A stretch of DNA of 64,000 nt, from the NCBI GenBank assembly GCA_907163375.1, contig CAJQUW010015608.1:99603-163602 (forward strand), written 5' to 3'. Shown here one piece after another: positions 1 through 10,866 of this stretch. This DNA comes from Prostheceraeus crozeri. Taxonomy: Eukaryota > Platyhelminthes > Polycladida > Euryleptidae. The stretch's first letter is position 1. Each line of letters starts with the position of its first letter. The notes under the pieces were generated by a model, which was given only the letters and a program-made list of their open reading frames with translations, made no database searches and was not told the origin of the DNA. The position numbers and the translations under genes were made by a program.

Positions 1-1249
1 ATATCTGTTCATATTTCTGTCCAGATGCTATATTATAGAAGTCCATGATTGGCTAGACATAGAACATAGAAATTGATAATACCATAGAAAGTCCTAGACT
101 GGAAATTCCATGAAAATTATGGCACACTCCGGGGAACTTAGTTGGGGCAAAAAGCAAATTTTGCGAGCTGGCTTTCTTGTTTTTGGATTGGCATTTTTAA
201 TTATCAAGTCAATTTGTGATCTGGATTGTTGCGCCTAGTCCAAAGATCATGTACACAAAAGCAATAGTGAATTTACAAAATACTGCAGCGACAGGATGAC
301 AAAGAAGGAAATCCTGTAAAACGTTCTGTACGTTCATCATTTTGAAATATCGCTCCTATAATCAATCAAGAATATAATCAGACACATACGCAACTTGTAC
401 CAGTATTGAAAAATTAGAAAATAGTTGTCAGTGACTGCTACAAATAGACACACTATATTAATCCATGGAATAGTAGGCTAATTCACATGAAACAATGCTG
501 CAAACTCACTTAAAGTTCCTTTCATGAAAATCCTGCAATTCGCTGTCAACAACTTCCACAACCAACTTGGCAAATAGTTTGACTATGATACAATGTTTTA
601 GATCGAATCTTATCTACAAACCATAGATTTTTCCATGTACCATCATTGCATATAGGCAAGATATCAAACTTTCATTCTAGTGTACTATTATTTACTTCTA
701 TGATATAGACATATTCAACAATATGAATTGACGCCGTCATTTTTTTTTCATTGACGCGTGCAATACTGTCTGTTAGTAGGAACACTTCATGCACGGACGT
801 AAGTGTATATTATGCTGGCTTTCTGCATCGATAGTGTTTTTAGGTATTTTAGTTAACTTACTGTAGTAGGCCTTACAGGTACCCGCAAAAGGGCACATTA
901 TGTTTTCTGATAAAGAAGCAGGTTTGATATTCGAAATACAAGTTCATTGCATGTTTAGTAGTCTGACAGCATGGATGGTAGACGTGGTATTTGTAGGGCC
1001 TTTCGATTTGATTATCTAATACCATATACATAAATCATTAGCTGGAGCAGTCAATCAATTCCGTTTCCTTTGCAATGTGATTTCTCAATGAAATTTGCTT
1101 GATAAGGAAAAATGATCTTTCTATTCTCTTTTCAACGTTTGAGATAATTGTGATGCGCGGGTGTTCGTGCCTGAGATCATGTGTAGCCAGCCAGACAGAG
1201 TTGCAGCGTGACACGAGTTTTCATTCCCATGCAACAGTAAACCTCTATG
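1..1249. other. AT-rich stretch without a recognised gene
   Basis: No long reading frame, RNA gene or clear repeat is seen on either strand. The sequence has the look of ordinary invertebrate intergenic or intronic DNA. Confidence 0.5.
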
Positions 1250-1263
1250 CACTGTAAATCGCT
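1250..1263 (+). repeat. left 14-bp terminal inverted repeat
   Basis: Sequence cactgtaaatcgct, exact reverse complement of 4945-4958. It is followed by short repeats of the catacgaa type. Confidence 0.55.
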
Positions 1264-1942
1264 CAATACCAATCACATACGAAGGATGCATACTAAAATA
1301 TATTTTTGTTGTATGTCTGTATTCTCTTGGTATATATCTGTATGCTTTTCGTTTAAATGTGGTTATGCTTTACATACTAAAGACATACCGGCACAATGTT
1401 ATAGGAAAGCATCTAAGATTTCTAATATATGTTGATTTAAGGCCTTTTGTCAATAAAGATCACATTACTGTTACCACTGTTCTGTAAGTAGTGAGATAAT
1501 GACATTCAAGAGTCATATTTTCAATAATGAATTCGATTTTAATATACGTAAGTCAAAGGCATTTCATGAATAACACTGTTCAACATAAAAATTGTTTTCT
1601 GGCTAAAAGACATTGTTTCTCGGTAAATCAAGTGCGCTGATCACGAATTTGAACTTAGTTTTTGTCATTGACCTCTAGTTTTCTTTCTATACATGTACAT
1701 GTTTTTTATGTCCACAAGTCGGTTCATACCTTAAGTCTCAGATATTCTAACTTGCGCCTGAACGTTCATCTCGGCATTGCGTGCACTAGCACCACTGATG
1801 ACGTAATTGTCACGTGCCATTGAGACGCACGCGCACACAGGCTTGCTAGACGGTGGAACACAGCTCACCCGAGCAAACCCTTACATTGAAATCTAACGAC
1901 ACAAGTCGATCCATTTTAGAGTTTTATGATTTTCGTCGCAAC

Positions 1943-3613
1943 ATGTCGCGCTCCTGCAAACGGTCACCGAACAGTTTCTGTTACATATGTGGAGAATATA
2001 TTTTGAGAGGTCGAGAACAAGCAATTACTCCTACGATAGAGGAAGCATACGAGAAATACTTTCAGTGCAAATTGGGTGATCAAGACAAGCCCTGGTCTCC
2101 ACACAAGTGCTGTTCCAACTGCGCAGTTACATTGCGAGGGTGGCTGCATGGCACTCGTAAAGCAATGCCGTTTGCCATTCCGATGGTTTGGAGAGAACCC
2201 AAAGATCATACGACCGACTGCTACTTCTGCTTGACTAATGTCAGTGGAATCAATTCCAGAAATAAGAAGAATTTCAGCTATCCTAACTTGAATTCAGCTT
2301 TACGACCCATTGCTCACAACGAAGATCTACCTGTTCCGACTCCGCCTAAGAAATTCGATGCAGCAGAGCAGTCAGGAACGAGTGGCAGTGAGCCAGATGG
2401 TGCAGCGGTGGATGCGGAATACGAACCTCCAACTCATTCGACCGCACCACATCTCATAACGCAGGATGAGCTTAATGACCTGACTCGTGACCTCAGTCTC
2501 TCTAAGAACCAGGCAGAACTGTTGGGTTCTCGTCTGAAACAGTGGAACTTACTTGCCTCAGGCACAATCATATCTTCATTTAGAAGTCGTCAGAGCAACT
2601 TATCATCTTTCTTCGACATGCAAGACACACTTTGTTACTGCCATGACATTGATTCTTTGTTCCAAGTGCTTGGCGTAGCTCATAAGTCAGAAGAATGGCG
2701 ATTGTTCATTGACAGCTCCAAGCTGAGTTTGAAGGCAGTTCTGCTCCATGTAGGGAACAAGCTCCCTTCTGTTCCTGTCGGACATGCAGTGCACATGAAA
2801 GAGTCCTACCACAATCTTGAGACACTGTTACAAAAGATCGAATATTCAAAGCATCAGTGGGTCATTTGTGGTGATCTGAAGGTCATCGGGCTACTACTTG
2901 GCATGCAAAGCGGATACACGAAGTACTGCTGCTTTCTGTGTGAGTGGGATAGTCGGGCAAGAGAACTTCACTATGTCAAACGAGACTGGCCACGACGAGA
3001 CCAGCTACGGCCTGGTCATAAGAATGTTCGCTACCAACCACTTGTAAATCCAAGAAAGATACTGCTCCCGCCCCTGCACATCAAACTCGGGCTCATGAAA
3101 AATTTTGTGAAGGCGATGGACCCAACCAGTGACGGTTTTCAGTATTTACAGAGAAAATTTTCACGCATCAGTGAGGCAAAGTTAAAGGAGGGTATCTTTG
3201 TTGGTCCACAGATTCGTCAGTTGATGTTGGACAGCAATTTCGACGAATCGTTGAATGTGAATGAATTGGAAGCATGGAAAGCCTTCAAGTCAGTTGTAAA
3301 CCATTTCTTGGGCAACACTAAGGCAGCCAATTACGAACAGCTGGTTGATGATCTTCTTCGTTCTTACAAACAGTTAGGCTGCAACATGTCTCTCAAGATA
3401 CACTTCCTTCATTCGCACCTGGATTTTTTTCCTGCCAACCTTGGGGATTTTAGCGACGAACACGGAGAGAGATTCCACCAAGAAATCAGCTACATGGAAA
3501 AACGCTACCAAAGCAAGTTGAGTCCGCACATGTTGGCAGACTACTGTTGGACTTTGCAGAGAGAATCACCAGAGACCGCGTACAACAGAAAAAGTTTAAG
3601 AAAGAACTTTTAG
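1943..3613 (+). CDS. multicopy invertebrate Cys-rich protein of unknown function, probably transposon-encoded
   Basis: The first in-frame ATG is at 1943 and gives 556 aa; the frame is open a little further upstream only from a GTG. The N-terminal 110 residues carry paired cysteines in CxxC or CCxxC spacing (FCYICGEY, HKCCSNCA, CYFCL), suggesting zinc-binding knuckles. A Pro/Ser-rich linker follows, and the C-terminal half holds the blocks CCFLCEWDSRARE, PPLHIKLGLMKNFVKA, EGIFVGPQIRQL and DEHGERFHQE. From memory these blocks belong to a large uncharacterised family with many copies in arthropod and other invertebrate genomes; no function is established. The frame is intact, and an AATAAA lies about 100 bp downstream. 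The flanking inverted repeats at 1250 and 4945 make it the likely cargo or transposase of a DNA element. Confidence 0.75.
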   Translation: MSRSCKRSPNSFCYICGEYILRGREQAITPTIEEAYEKYFQCKLGDQDKPWSPHKCCSNCAVTLRGWLHGTRKAMPFAIPMVWREPKDHTTDCYFCLTNVSGINSRNKKNFSYPNLNSALRPIAHNEDLPVPTPPKKFDAAEQSGTSGSEPDGAAVDAEYEPPTHSTAPHLITQDELNDLTRDLSLSKNQAELLGSRLKQWNLLASGTIISSFRSRQSNLSSFFDMQDTLCYCHDIDSLFQVLGVAHKSEEWRLFIDSSKLSLKAVLLHVGNKLPSVPVGHAVHMKESYHNLETLLQKIEYSKHQWVICGDLKVIGLLLGMQSGYTKYCCFLCEWDSRARELHYVKRDWPRRDQLRPGHKNVRYQPLVNPRKILLPPLHIKLGLMKNFVKAMDPTSDGFQYLQRKFSRISEAKLKEGIFVGPQIRQLMLDSNFDESLNVNELEAWKAFKSVVNHFLGNTKAANYEQLVDDLLRSYKQLGCNMSLKIHFLHSHLDFFPANLGDFSDEHGERFHQEISYMEKRYQSKLSPHMLADYCWTLQRESPETAYNRKSLRKNF

Positions 3614-3709
3614 CTGCATCATGGTAAAGGTTTGCAATGACTTTTTTGCTCTCCTTTGTTTTGTGTGAAGCAGTAAGTAAATCTGCTGATGTCATATATT
3701 GTAAAGGCA

Positions 3710-3715
3710 AATAAA
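3710..3715 (+). terminator. polyadenylation signal AATAAA
   Basis: AATAAA lies 97 bp after the stop codon of the 556-aa gene. Confidence 0.45.
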
Positions 3716-3905
3716 TGCAGAATGCATGATATTTTTGTTTTTGATTTTAATACAGTGAATAGCAAGGCGGTAAACTAGTGATCGAAAACGGGCAATATCA
3801 CTAAAATTACTATAAGAAAGGATTCAAGGAAAAGTGGACTTGATCTTATTCTAATAAAGATCAGGGCCCTTGTGCAGTACCCCCACATTTTCAATGCTGC
3901 CCATG

Positions 3906-4037
3906 TATTAGGGTTAGTGCTATGGTCTGGGTAAGGATTTAGGGTTAGGATTTTGGATTGTATGTATTTAGTTTTAGGGTTAGTTTTAGGTTAGGTTGGG
4001 GCCTAAGTTTTACCCTGACCCAAACCCCAACCCTGAC
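3906..4037 (+). repeat. degenerate TTAGGG-like tract
   Basis: Several ttagggtta and ttaggttagg units are interspersed with other sequence, ending in the complementary aaccccaaccctgac. It resembles a short, decayed interstitial telomere-like or simple repeat. No functional claim. Confidence 0.3.
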
Positions 4038-4944
4038 ATCAACACTGGCATCATGGAAAATGTCGGGGCGGGGGACTGCACAAGAGCCAAAATCAGTGTT
4101 TTTTTTTCAAAATCATAATCCTAAATATTGACCGTAGAAAAAAAGTAGAGGTCCTAGGAAAAAACGGTCAACGGATTTGTGATCAGCGGCACAGAATTAG
4201 TAGGAAACGACTAATTTCATTTAGGAAACAGACAAAAAGTCAAAAAATGTTGAACAGTGTAATCAATAAGTATTCAACCATCAACAATTATGCATTATGT
4301 AATTTATACTAAGCATATTATCAATCCGAAATAAAAACACTTTATAATTCATGAACGCAAAAATAGTTATGCTTGAGATATATAAGTCAACAAGATTTCT
4401 TGAAAGATATCGTTTAAATGAAATGATGTTTATCAACTTAGTTCATAAAGTAGAGTTAACTAACTCTCCTTCTAATGTTGCTAGTCAAGCAGCATCGACG
4501 ACATATTCCTGGAGCATAAAATTTACAATAAATCTGTTGTATTTAAATATCACTCTATCAAACAAAAAATATTCACGACGGGTATTACCGAAAAAATTAT
4601 TTGACAGTAGTATGTTATATATATATATGTATATATATATATATGTATATTTTGCTATGTGACTTGGAGCTGCACATACCAAACACATACAGAGGCATAC
4701 GAATAAGGATGAATTTGCATCGGTTCTCAAATATAAAACATACCAACAATTCGTATTTCAGTGTAAAACAGCCAATCACAGATAGAATAGTTCGTATCGC
4801 TACATACCAATCACATACGGAAGTAAGTGAGAGTTCGTATGAAAAACATACCAGATCTCTGTAAACATACGAGAATCTCGTATCAGATTCTAGTTTCAAA
4901 TTGTATGTGATTTTGGTGTATGTTTGTATGTAATTTTCGTATCC

Positions 4945-4958
4945 AGCGATTTACAGTG
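4945..4958 (-). repeat. right 14-bp terminal inverted repeat
   Basis: Exact reverse complement of 1250-1263. Confidence 0.55.
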
Positions 4959-4968
4959 ATTATGCTTA

Positions 4969-5097
4969 ATTCACAATATTATAGGAATATTGTCATAGTT
5001 TAGAGGACAATAATGCAGATTAGCCGAGGACGCGTCCGAGGATATCTGCATTATTAGTCGAATAAAACTATGACAATATTTCTATTATAACTCATCC
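4969..5097. repeat. 130-bp imperfect palindrome centred on gacgcgtc
   Basis: The left arm (aatattgtcatagttt, then aataatgcagat) is mirrored on the right by atctgcattatt, then aaactatgacaatatt. The centre is gacgcgtc at 5029-5036. It can fold into a long hairpin and probably represents a fold-back MITE. Confidence 0.6.
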
Positions 5098-5850
5098 AAG
5101 GTAATAACCCGGACTATGTTAAAAATGACATAGAACATTAGATTTCAAATTCCTGGCAATGGAAATTTCATGACACATTGATCAAAACTTTCATAAGTTT
5201 CATCAACTGCATTTCAAAAAATAGTGGCTGAGTAAGAAAGGAGAATTTGTTCATAATGTGAATTTCATTAATGGATGGCAACTAACTCCATTTCTAGTGA
5301 AAATTACAGGATGCATTTGTGAACATTTTCTTCCGGAATGCTAATTTTCATGGATGAATTAGAGAAAATAGATTTTCAAACATGGACATTACAACTTGTA
5401 ATTCAAGTAATTGATTCAACAACCATTGATGCGATTTAAAATTCCAATCAAATTTCATGTCACGATGATCGTAAGATACTGATATCATGCATGAAATTTA
5501 TCAGAGGACGAAGCATGTGCATAAAAATCTCGCTCATTCTAAAAGTAAATGGTATCCTGTGTCTTTGACACAAATCTTCCGACGAATCTCCTGTAATCTC
5601 AGCCAGTGTAATTCTACATGTGAAGTCATATGATCTCTGGATCAAAATAAATGTTTTCATGTTTTTTACGACATCTACACACTTGAATGTATTGAATCCA
5701 TGCTTTACATCAACACCAATAGACGATGAGTGGATCCAAATGTCGAACCAATGGTAATGTAAAAACACAAATGGTCTGATTCTTTCGTCATGGGGAAATT
5801 TGCTTTACGATTCGTCTGAGCAATTACATTATACATGTAGCCTACAATGG
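5098..5850. other. AT-rich stretch without a recognised gene
   Basis: A short open frame on the minus strand (about 100 codons near 5.5-5.8 kb) has no recognisable motif. Nothing else is supported. Confidence 0.4.
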
Positions 5851-5960
5851 CAATGTTATATTTATATGCCTATTTAGAGGTCAGAAATGATCCAACTGGA
5901 GGTCGCGTAAGTACAGTTGGATCATTGATGACCGAGAAATAGGCATATATAATTACATTG
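5851..5960. repeat. 110-bp imperfect palindrome
   Basis: The arms atgcctattt and aatgatccaactg recur as their reverse complements (cagttggatcatt, aaataggcat) around a central ggaggtcgcgtaagta. Its layout resembles the palindrome at 4969-5097, with different arm sequence. Confidence 0.55.
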
Positions 5961-6034
5961 TTCAGGTTATCTATGGTACTATACAGAACTATGCCCAATG
6001 TGATGTATCATGGACGCCTAGATATATGAAGCAC
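5951..6034 (+). repeat. left arm of a fold-back element split by the Penelope insertion
   Basis: Blocks at 5951-5981 (attgttcaggttatctatgg) and 6001-6034 (catggacgcctagatatatg) match, inverted and in mirrored order, the right flank of the retroelement at 13836-13868 and 13718-13752. The retroelement therefore sits in the loop of an older inverted-repeat element. Confidence 0.6.
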
Positions 6035-6073
6035 CATATTTCATTTCATTTCATTTTATTCTGCGTCAATTAA

Positions 6074-6088
6074 GACAATATATCTAGC
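6074..6088 (+). repeat. left 15-bp target-site duplication of the Penelope-like element
   Basis: gacaatatatctagc is identical to 13697-13711 and immediately abuts retroelement sequence on both sides. The last bases could in part be junction microhomology. Confidence 0.8.
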
Positions 6089-6374
6089 AAGTTGAAATTA
6101 TCCCTTAGCAGCATTTTCTCATAAATCCAAAAGAAAAACACACCAGTGTAATATAGCCAAAGCTGCTGTATTAATAAAATTCTCAAATTTTCGCGGACAA
6201 CCGCCTTGTTCAAGAGTGCACGAGGAATGAACTATGTAAGCGAGCGCGCTGACGACCGCTTATCAGCAGAGGGTCACGTGATCGACATCGGCGCAGACAG
6301 CGAGACGGCAGTACATGGGTGCAAGCGCACTCATGAACAGCAAAGGGTAAATGACAGGATAAGAAAAAGGAAGT

Positions 6375-7616
6375 TTAAAATACAATGTCCTTCAGCTCCT
6401 CACGTTCCTGACGGGAATTGATGCTGGGCTGCCTCTTTTTTATTTCTATAGCCTCAAGTATTCTCAGCGATGTCAATTGATGCTCACGGCTAAGTATTTC
6501 TGTTTGAAAACTGCTTTTACAAGTAAGTTTATGTTTGAAAACTGAGCTGCTGCTCGAATTTATGTGTTCACGCACCCTGATGTGGAGAGGCCGAATAGTG
6601 CTGCCAATATACAACTTACCACAGCTGCTACACTTCATCTGGTACACACAATTGGTGACATGACACAACTTGCTGTCCTTTACAGGACAGTTCTTCAGCT
6701 TGCATTCATCAGCTTCCTCCTTCTTCCTGAGGACGTCTCTTAGTGTTCTTGTCTTATGATACATCTTGACTGGGAGGTCATTTTGCTGCAGCACCCTGTT
6801 GATGTTCCTGTTCAGCTGGTCGGAAACGTACGGCATCTTCAGGAAAATAGGGTCTTCAATGCGCTTTATGGTTTTTCTCTTTCTCTTGAAGTTCGGCTTC
6901 ACAGGAACGATTTGTTGAGCCACATTACAAGGATAGCCGTTGCTCTTCAGAATATTTTTGAAGTCATTAAGATTGGAGGCGAGGTCTCTACTATCTGTAC
7001 ATCTTTCTCTAATGCGATCCACCTCGTTTCGGATGATATTCCTTTTCGTTTGTGAAGGTAGGGCCGAGTCACAATGCACAAACAAGGGTTTCTTTGCTCT
7101 TTTCTTGTAGAAGTTGAAAGTAGCCTTGCCCTCGTCTGTTATTGAGAATTCAAAGTCCAGAAGCTTCAGGGTTCTGCCGTTGTTGTTAGGATGCTCGATT
7201 TCAAATTTAATGTTCGGATGTTGTTGATTCATAAACTCCAATATTTTCATAGCCGCAGCTTCGTCTGTGGTGATAATACAAATATCATCAATATAGCGCT
7301 TATATAATGCTATAGGCATACTTCTCACGGGAAGACATTCCAATCTATGCATGAATAATATTGCCACGATTCCTGCCACACCGTTACCCATCGGCAATCC
7401 ACTGATCTGACGAAAGATTTTACCTTCAAATTTGAAATAAGTGCTGGTGAGCACTATATGTAGGAGATGGCTGACATGATCCGACCTCAATTGTACTCGT
7501 ATATCCTTGTTTTCCTCAATGTGTTGTTTGACTGACTCTATGGCATTTTCCACAGGTATTGATGTATAGAGTGCCGACACGTCTAGGCTGAAAGGATATG
7601 AGTTCTCTTGTAGCGT
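6375..7616 (-). pseudogene. inverted, 5'-truncated Penelope ORF (C-terminal half of RT plus GIY-YIG)
   Basis: In the minus direction this carries the last ~410 residues of the Penelope ORF, from a TLQENSYPF block through YIDDICIITT to the GIY-YIG region, ending at the same stop as the full copies. It is fused at about 7616 to unrelated filler bases, so it has no native start. It differs from the tandem copies at one residue I noticed (K for Q in NDLPVKMYH). Confidence 0.85.
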
Positions 7617-7626
7617 TCTCTCTTCT

Positions 7627-8010
7627 GTTTTCAAACAGAAATACTTAGCCGTGAGCATCAATTGACATCGCTGAGAATACTTGAGGCTATAGAAATAAAA
7701 AAGAGGCAGCCCAGCATCAATTCCCGTCAGGAACGTGAGGAGCTGAAGGACATTGTATTTTAAACTTCCTTTTTCTTATCCTGTCATTTACCCTTTGCTG
7801 TTCATGAGTGCGCTTGCACCCATGTACTGCCGTCTCGCTGTCTGCGCCGATGTCGATCACGTGACCCTCTGCTGATAAGCGGTCGTCAGCGCGCTCGCTT
7901 ACATAGTTCATTCCTCGTGCACTCTTGAACAAGGCGGTTGTCCGCGAAAATTTGAGAATTTTATTAATACAGCAGCTTTGGCTATATTACACTGGTGTGT
8001 TTTTCTTTTG
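7627..8010 (+). repeat. Penelope pseudo-LTR, copy 1
   Basis: 384 bp shared in direct orientation with 10470-10853 and 13313-13696. It includes the last part of the ORF and its stop, then a GC-richer segment with gcggttgtccgcgaaa, which can form a small hairpin. Confidence 0.8.
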
Positions 8011-8023
8011 GATTTATGAGAAA

Positions 8024-10606
8024 ATGCTGCTAAGGGATAATTTCAACTTGCTGAAATCTTTGCATCCGAGCCAGGCGGATTTCCCTTTCATGAGGCAATG
8101 TTTCAATGTGAGTGAGCGCATGGCAAAGGCGAAAGTACAACTCCAATTTGTTAAGACTTGTTTGGTGAAGAACATTTTTCCTAAGACTATTCATAACCTG
8201 CACCTACCTAGATTTTACCAGCTTCCGCCCTTCAGCAACAAAGCCACGTTGATCAAACGAACAATTATGACCCTTATGAAGCGCTACTTGCAATCGAGGT
8301 ATTATTCAAATCTTCAAGCAGCCATGGAAAACAATTCCAGGATTCGAGGAGGTCAAGAAGCCACACACGCAGAGGCTTTGATCAACTCCTGCAAAGTTGC
8401 ATATCATCATGCTAGGCGCTCCCATCAACGTCACTTACAGCGGAAAGTGGCAGCTATGACTCGCGAGCGACGCGAGCACATTATTGATGATGAGGCTGCT
8501 GGGGATGACCACATCGAATCCAGAGTAACCGATCTGACTGGCACTCTGGAACCAGAAGAGGTCAACCTGCTAGCCAAGGGTCCCAAATTTGCTATCAAGG
8601 AAGATTTGTCGGACAAAGTACTACAAGACGTGCACGTTCAACTCTGCCGAATGGGTTACCAAATGAGATGGCGAGAATACAGGAAGAATAAAGCTACACG
8701 GGCCACAGACGACTCCCAAGCAAATCTGCAACAAGAACAGTCAATCTCTAAATTTCCTGAAACACAATATGTTTGTGTGCCTCCTCCAGCTGACATTGAC
8801 ACTGAAACAAAGATTCGTAGATGTCAAGTGGAGATTGCCAAGCTGATTGACTCTGCAAAGAATTCACAAAGAAGATTCCAAAACCTCACGAAGCAAGAAT
8901 TCACAGTAATCAGGAAGTTGCAGAACAAGCCCATAGTCCTTCAACCCAGTGACAAAGGAGGGGAATTCTGTGCTGTGGAAGAAGATGTCTATGTACGAGC
9001 GGGGTTTGAGCATCTAGCAGACTCTACCATTTATGAACCCGTGGATAAGATAAGCATGTCCACTATCGAATCGAAGTTAAATGGTGCCTGGAAGGAAGTA
9101 TCTTCTGCTTGTAATCTCCCTAGAAGAATAACTTCCACCTACATGAGTCACAACTCCAAGTTCCCACGTTTTTATCATCTGATAAAGACTCACAAAGAAG
9201 GCACCACCATGAAGATCAGGCCGATCGTATCCAACTGCCAAGGACCTACAAAGAAATTAGCTTTCCTCCTCAAAACTGTTCTGAGTCCCCTGTTGGATTC
9301 TGTACCCTCCCACCTCAGGAATAGCACTCAACTAATGGACGAAATATCCAAGTTGCACAACTCTACGCTACAAGAGAACTCATATCCTTTCAGCCTAGAC
9401 GTGTCGGCACTCTATACATCAATACCTGTGGAAAATGCCATAGAGTCAGTCAAACAACACATTGAGGAAAACAAGGATATACGAGTACAATTGAGGTCGG
9501 ATCATGTCAGCCATCTCCTACATATAGTGCTCACCAGCACTTATTTCAAATTTGAAGGTAAAATCTTTCGTCAGATCAGTGGATTGCCGATGGGTAACGG
9601 TGTGGCAGGAATCGTGGCAATATTATTCATGCATAGATTGGAATGTCTTCCCGTGAGAAGTATGCCTATAGCATTATATAAGCGCTATATTGATGATATT
9701 TGTATTATCACCACAGACGAAGCTGCGGCTATGAAAATATTGGAGTTTATGAATCAACAACATCCGAACATTAAATTTGAAATCGAGCATCCTAACAACA
9801 ACGGCAGAACCCTGAAGCTTCTGGACTTTGAATTCTCAATAACAGACGAGGGCAAGGCTACTTTCAACTTCTACAAGAAAAGAGCAAAGAAACCCTTGTT
9901 TGTGCATTGTGACTCGGCCCTACCTTCACAAACGAAAAGGAATATCATCCGAAACGAGGTGGATCGCATTAGAGAAAGATGTACAGATAGTAGAGACCTC
10001 GCCTCCAATCTTAATGACTTCAAAAATATTCTGAAGAGCAACGGCTATCCTTGTAATGTGGCTCAGCAAATCGTTCCTGTGAAGCCGAACTTCAAGAGAA
10101 AGAGAAAAACCATAAAGCGCATTGAAGACCCTATTTTCCTGAAGATGCCGTACGTTTCCGACCAGCTGAACAGGAACATCAACAGGGTGCTGCAGCAAAA
10201 TGACCTCCCAGTCCAGATGTATCATAAGACAAGAACACTAAGAGACGTCCTCAGGAAGAAGGAGGAAGCTGATGAATGCAAGCTGAAGAACTGTCCTGTA
10301 AAGGACAGCAAGTTGTGTCATGTCACCAATTGTGTGTACCAGATGAAGTGTAGCAGCTGTGGTAAGTTGTATATTGGCAGCACTATTCGGCCTCTCCACA
10401 TCAGGGTGCGTGAACACATAAATTCGAGCAGCAGCTCAGTTTTCAAACATAAACTTACTTGTAAAAGCAGTTTTCAAACAGAAATACTTAGCCGTGAGCA
10501 TCAATTGACATCGCTGAGAATACTTGAGGCTATAGAAATAAAAAAGAGGCAGCCCAGCATCAATTCCCGTCAGGAACGTGAGGAGCTGAAGGACATTGTA
10601 TTTTAA
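8024..10606 (+). CDS. Penelope-like reverse transcriptase with GIY-YIG endonuclease, copy 1
   Basis: The first in-frame ATG is at 8024 (860 aa); the frame is open further upstream from non-ATG codons in the pseudo-LTR. RT motifs are easy to read: KPIVLQPSDKGGEF near the start of the RT core, SLDVSALYTSIP (motif A), SGLPMGNGVAGIVA (motif B), and YIDDICIITT near residue 555 (motif C, catalytic DD). The C-terminal part has a Cys cluster (ECKLKNCPV, CHVTNC, CSSCGKLYIGST) and the GIY-YIG-type nuclease block near residue 780. RT copies the element RNA and the GIY-YIG domain nicks the target. The frame is intact and may be functional. Confidence 0.92.
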   Translation: MLLRDNFNLLKSLHPSQADFPFMRQCFNVSERMAKAKVQLQFVKTCLVKNIFPKTIHNLHLPRFYQLPPFSNKATLIKRTIMTLMKRYLQSRYYSNLQAAMENNSRIRGGQEATHAEALINSCKVAYHHARRSHQRHLQRKVAAMTRERREHIIDDEAAGDDHIESRVTDLTGTLEPEEVNLLAKGPKFAIKEDLSDKVLQDVHVQLCRMGYQMRWREYRKNKATRATDDSQANLQQEQSISKFPETQYVCVPPPADIDTETKIRRCQVEIAKLIDSAKNSQRRFQNLTKQEFTVIRKLQNKPIVLQPSDKGGEFCAVEEDVYVRAGFEHLADSTIYEPVDKISMSTIESKLNGAWKEVSSACNLPRRITSTYMSHNSKFPRFYHLIKTHKEGTTMKIRPIVSNCQGPTKKLAFLLKTVLSPLLDSVPSHLRNSTQLMDEISKLHNSTLQENSYPFSLDVSALYTSIPVENAIESVKQHIEENKDIRVQLRSDHVSHLLHIVLTSTYFKFEGKIFRQISGLPMGNGVAGIVAILFMHRLECLPVRSMPIALYKRYIDDICIITTDEAAAMKILEFMNQQHPNIKFEIEHPNNNGRTLKLLDFEFSITDEGKATFNFYKKRAKKPLFVHCDSALPSQTKRNIIRNEVDRIRERCTDSRDLASNLNDFKNILKSNGYPCNVAQQIVPVKPNFKRKRKTIKRIEDPIFLKMPYVSDQLNRNINRVLQQNDLPVQMYHKTRTLRDVLRKKEEADECKLKNCPVKDSKLCHVTNCVYQMKCSSCGKLYIGSTIRPLHIRVREHINSSSSSVFKHKLTCKSSFQTEILSREHQLTSLRILEAIEIKKRQPSINSRQEREELKDIVF

Positions 10607-10853
10607 ACTTCCTTTTTCTTATCCTGTCATTTACCCTTTGCTGTTCATGAGTGCGCTTGCACCCATGTACTGCCGTCTCGCTGTCTGCGCCGATGTCGAT
10701 CACGTGACCCTCTGCTGATAAGCGGTCGTCAGCGCGCTCGCTTACATAGTTCATTCCTCGTGCACTCTTGAACAAGGCGGTTGTCCGCGAAAATTTGAGA
10801 ATTTTATTAATACAGCAGCTTTGGCTATATTACACTGGTGTGTTTTTCTTTTG
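10470..10853 (+). repeat. Penelope pseudo-LTR, copy 2 (between the tandem units)
   Basis: Direct copy of 7627-8010 and 13313-13696. It joins the 3' end of unit 1 to the 5' end of unit 2. Confidence 0.8.
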
Positions 10854-10866
10854 GATTTATGAGAAA

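Larger units (their letters stand above)
1250..4958 (+). mobile_element. candidate 3.7-kb DNA transposon bounded by a CACTG terminal inverted repeat
   Basis: The 14-mer cactgtaaatcgct at 1250-1263 is repeated exactly in reverse complement at 4945-4958. Inside both ends lie many copies of a short catac/atacgaa motif in both orientations (about 1270-1400 and 4680-4940). A single large ORF (1943-3613) lies between. CACT-beginning ends plus subterminal repeats recall CACTA/CMC elements, but no clear target duplication is visible beside the ends and I cannot identify a DDE triad. The boundaries are seen in the sequence; the superfamily is inference. Confidence 0.5.

Noticed and set aside
6756..7055. 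99-codon frames antisense to Penelope (also near 9.93 and 12.77 kb)
   Set aside because: Identical shadows opposite the RT/GIY-YIG frame.
7900..7990. Hammerhead ribozyme in the Penelope pseudo-LTR
   Set aside because: A gcgg-ttgt-ccgc hairpin followed by gaaa is suggestive, and Penelope elements are known to carry hammerheads. However, the required CUGANGA core could not be found in the right place on either strand.
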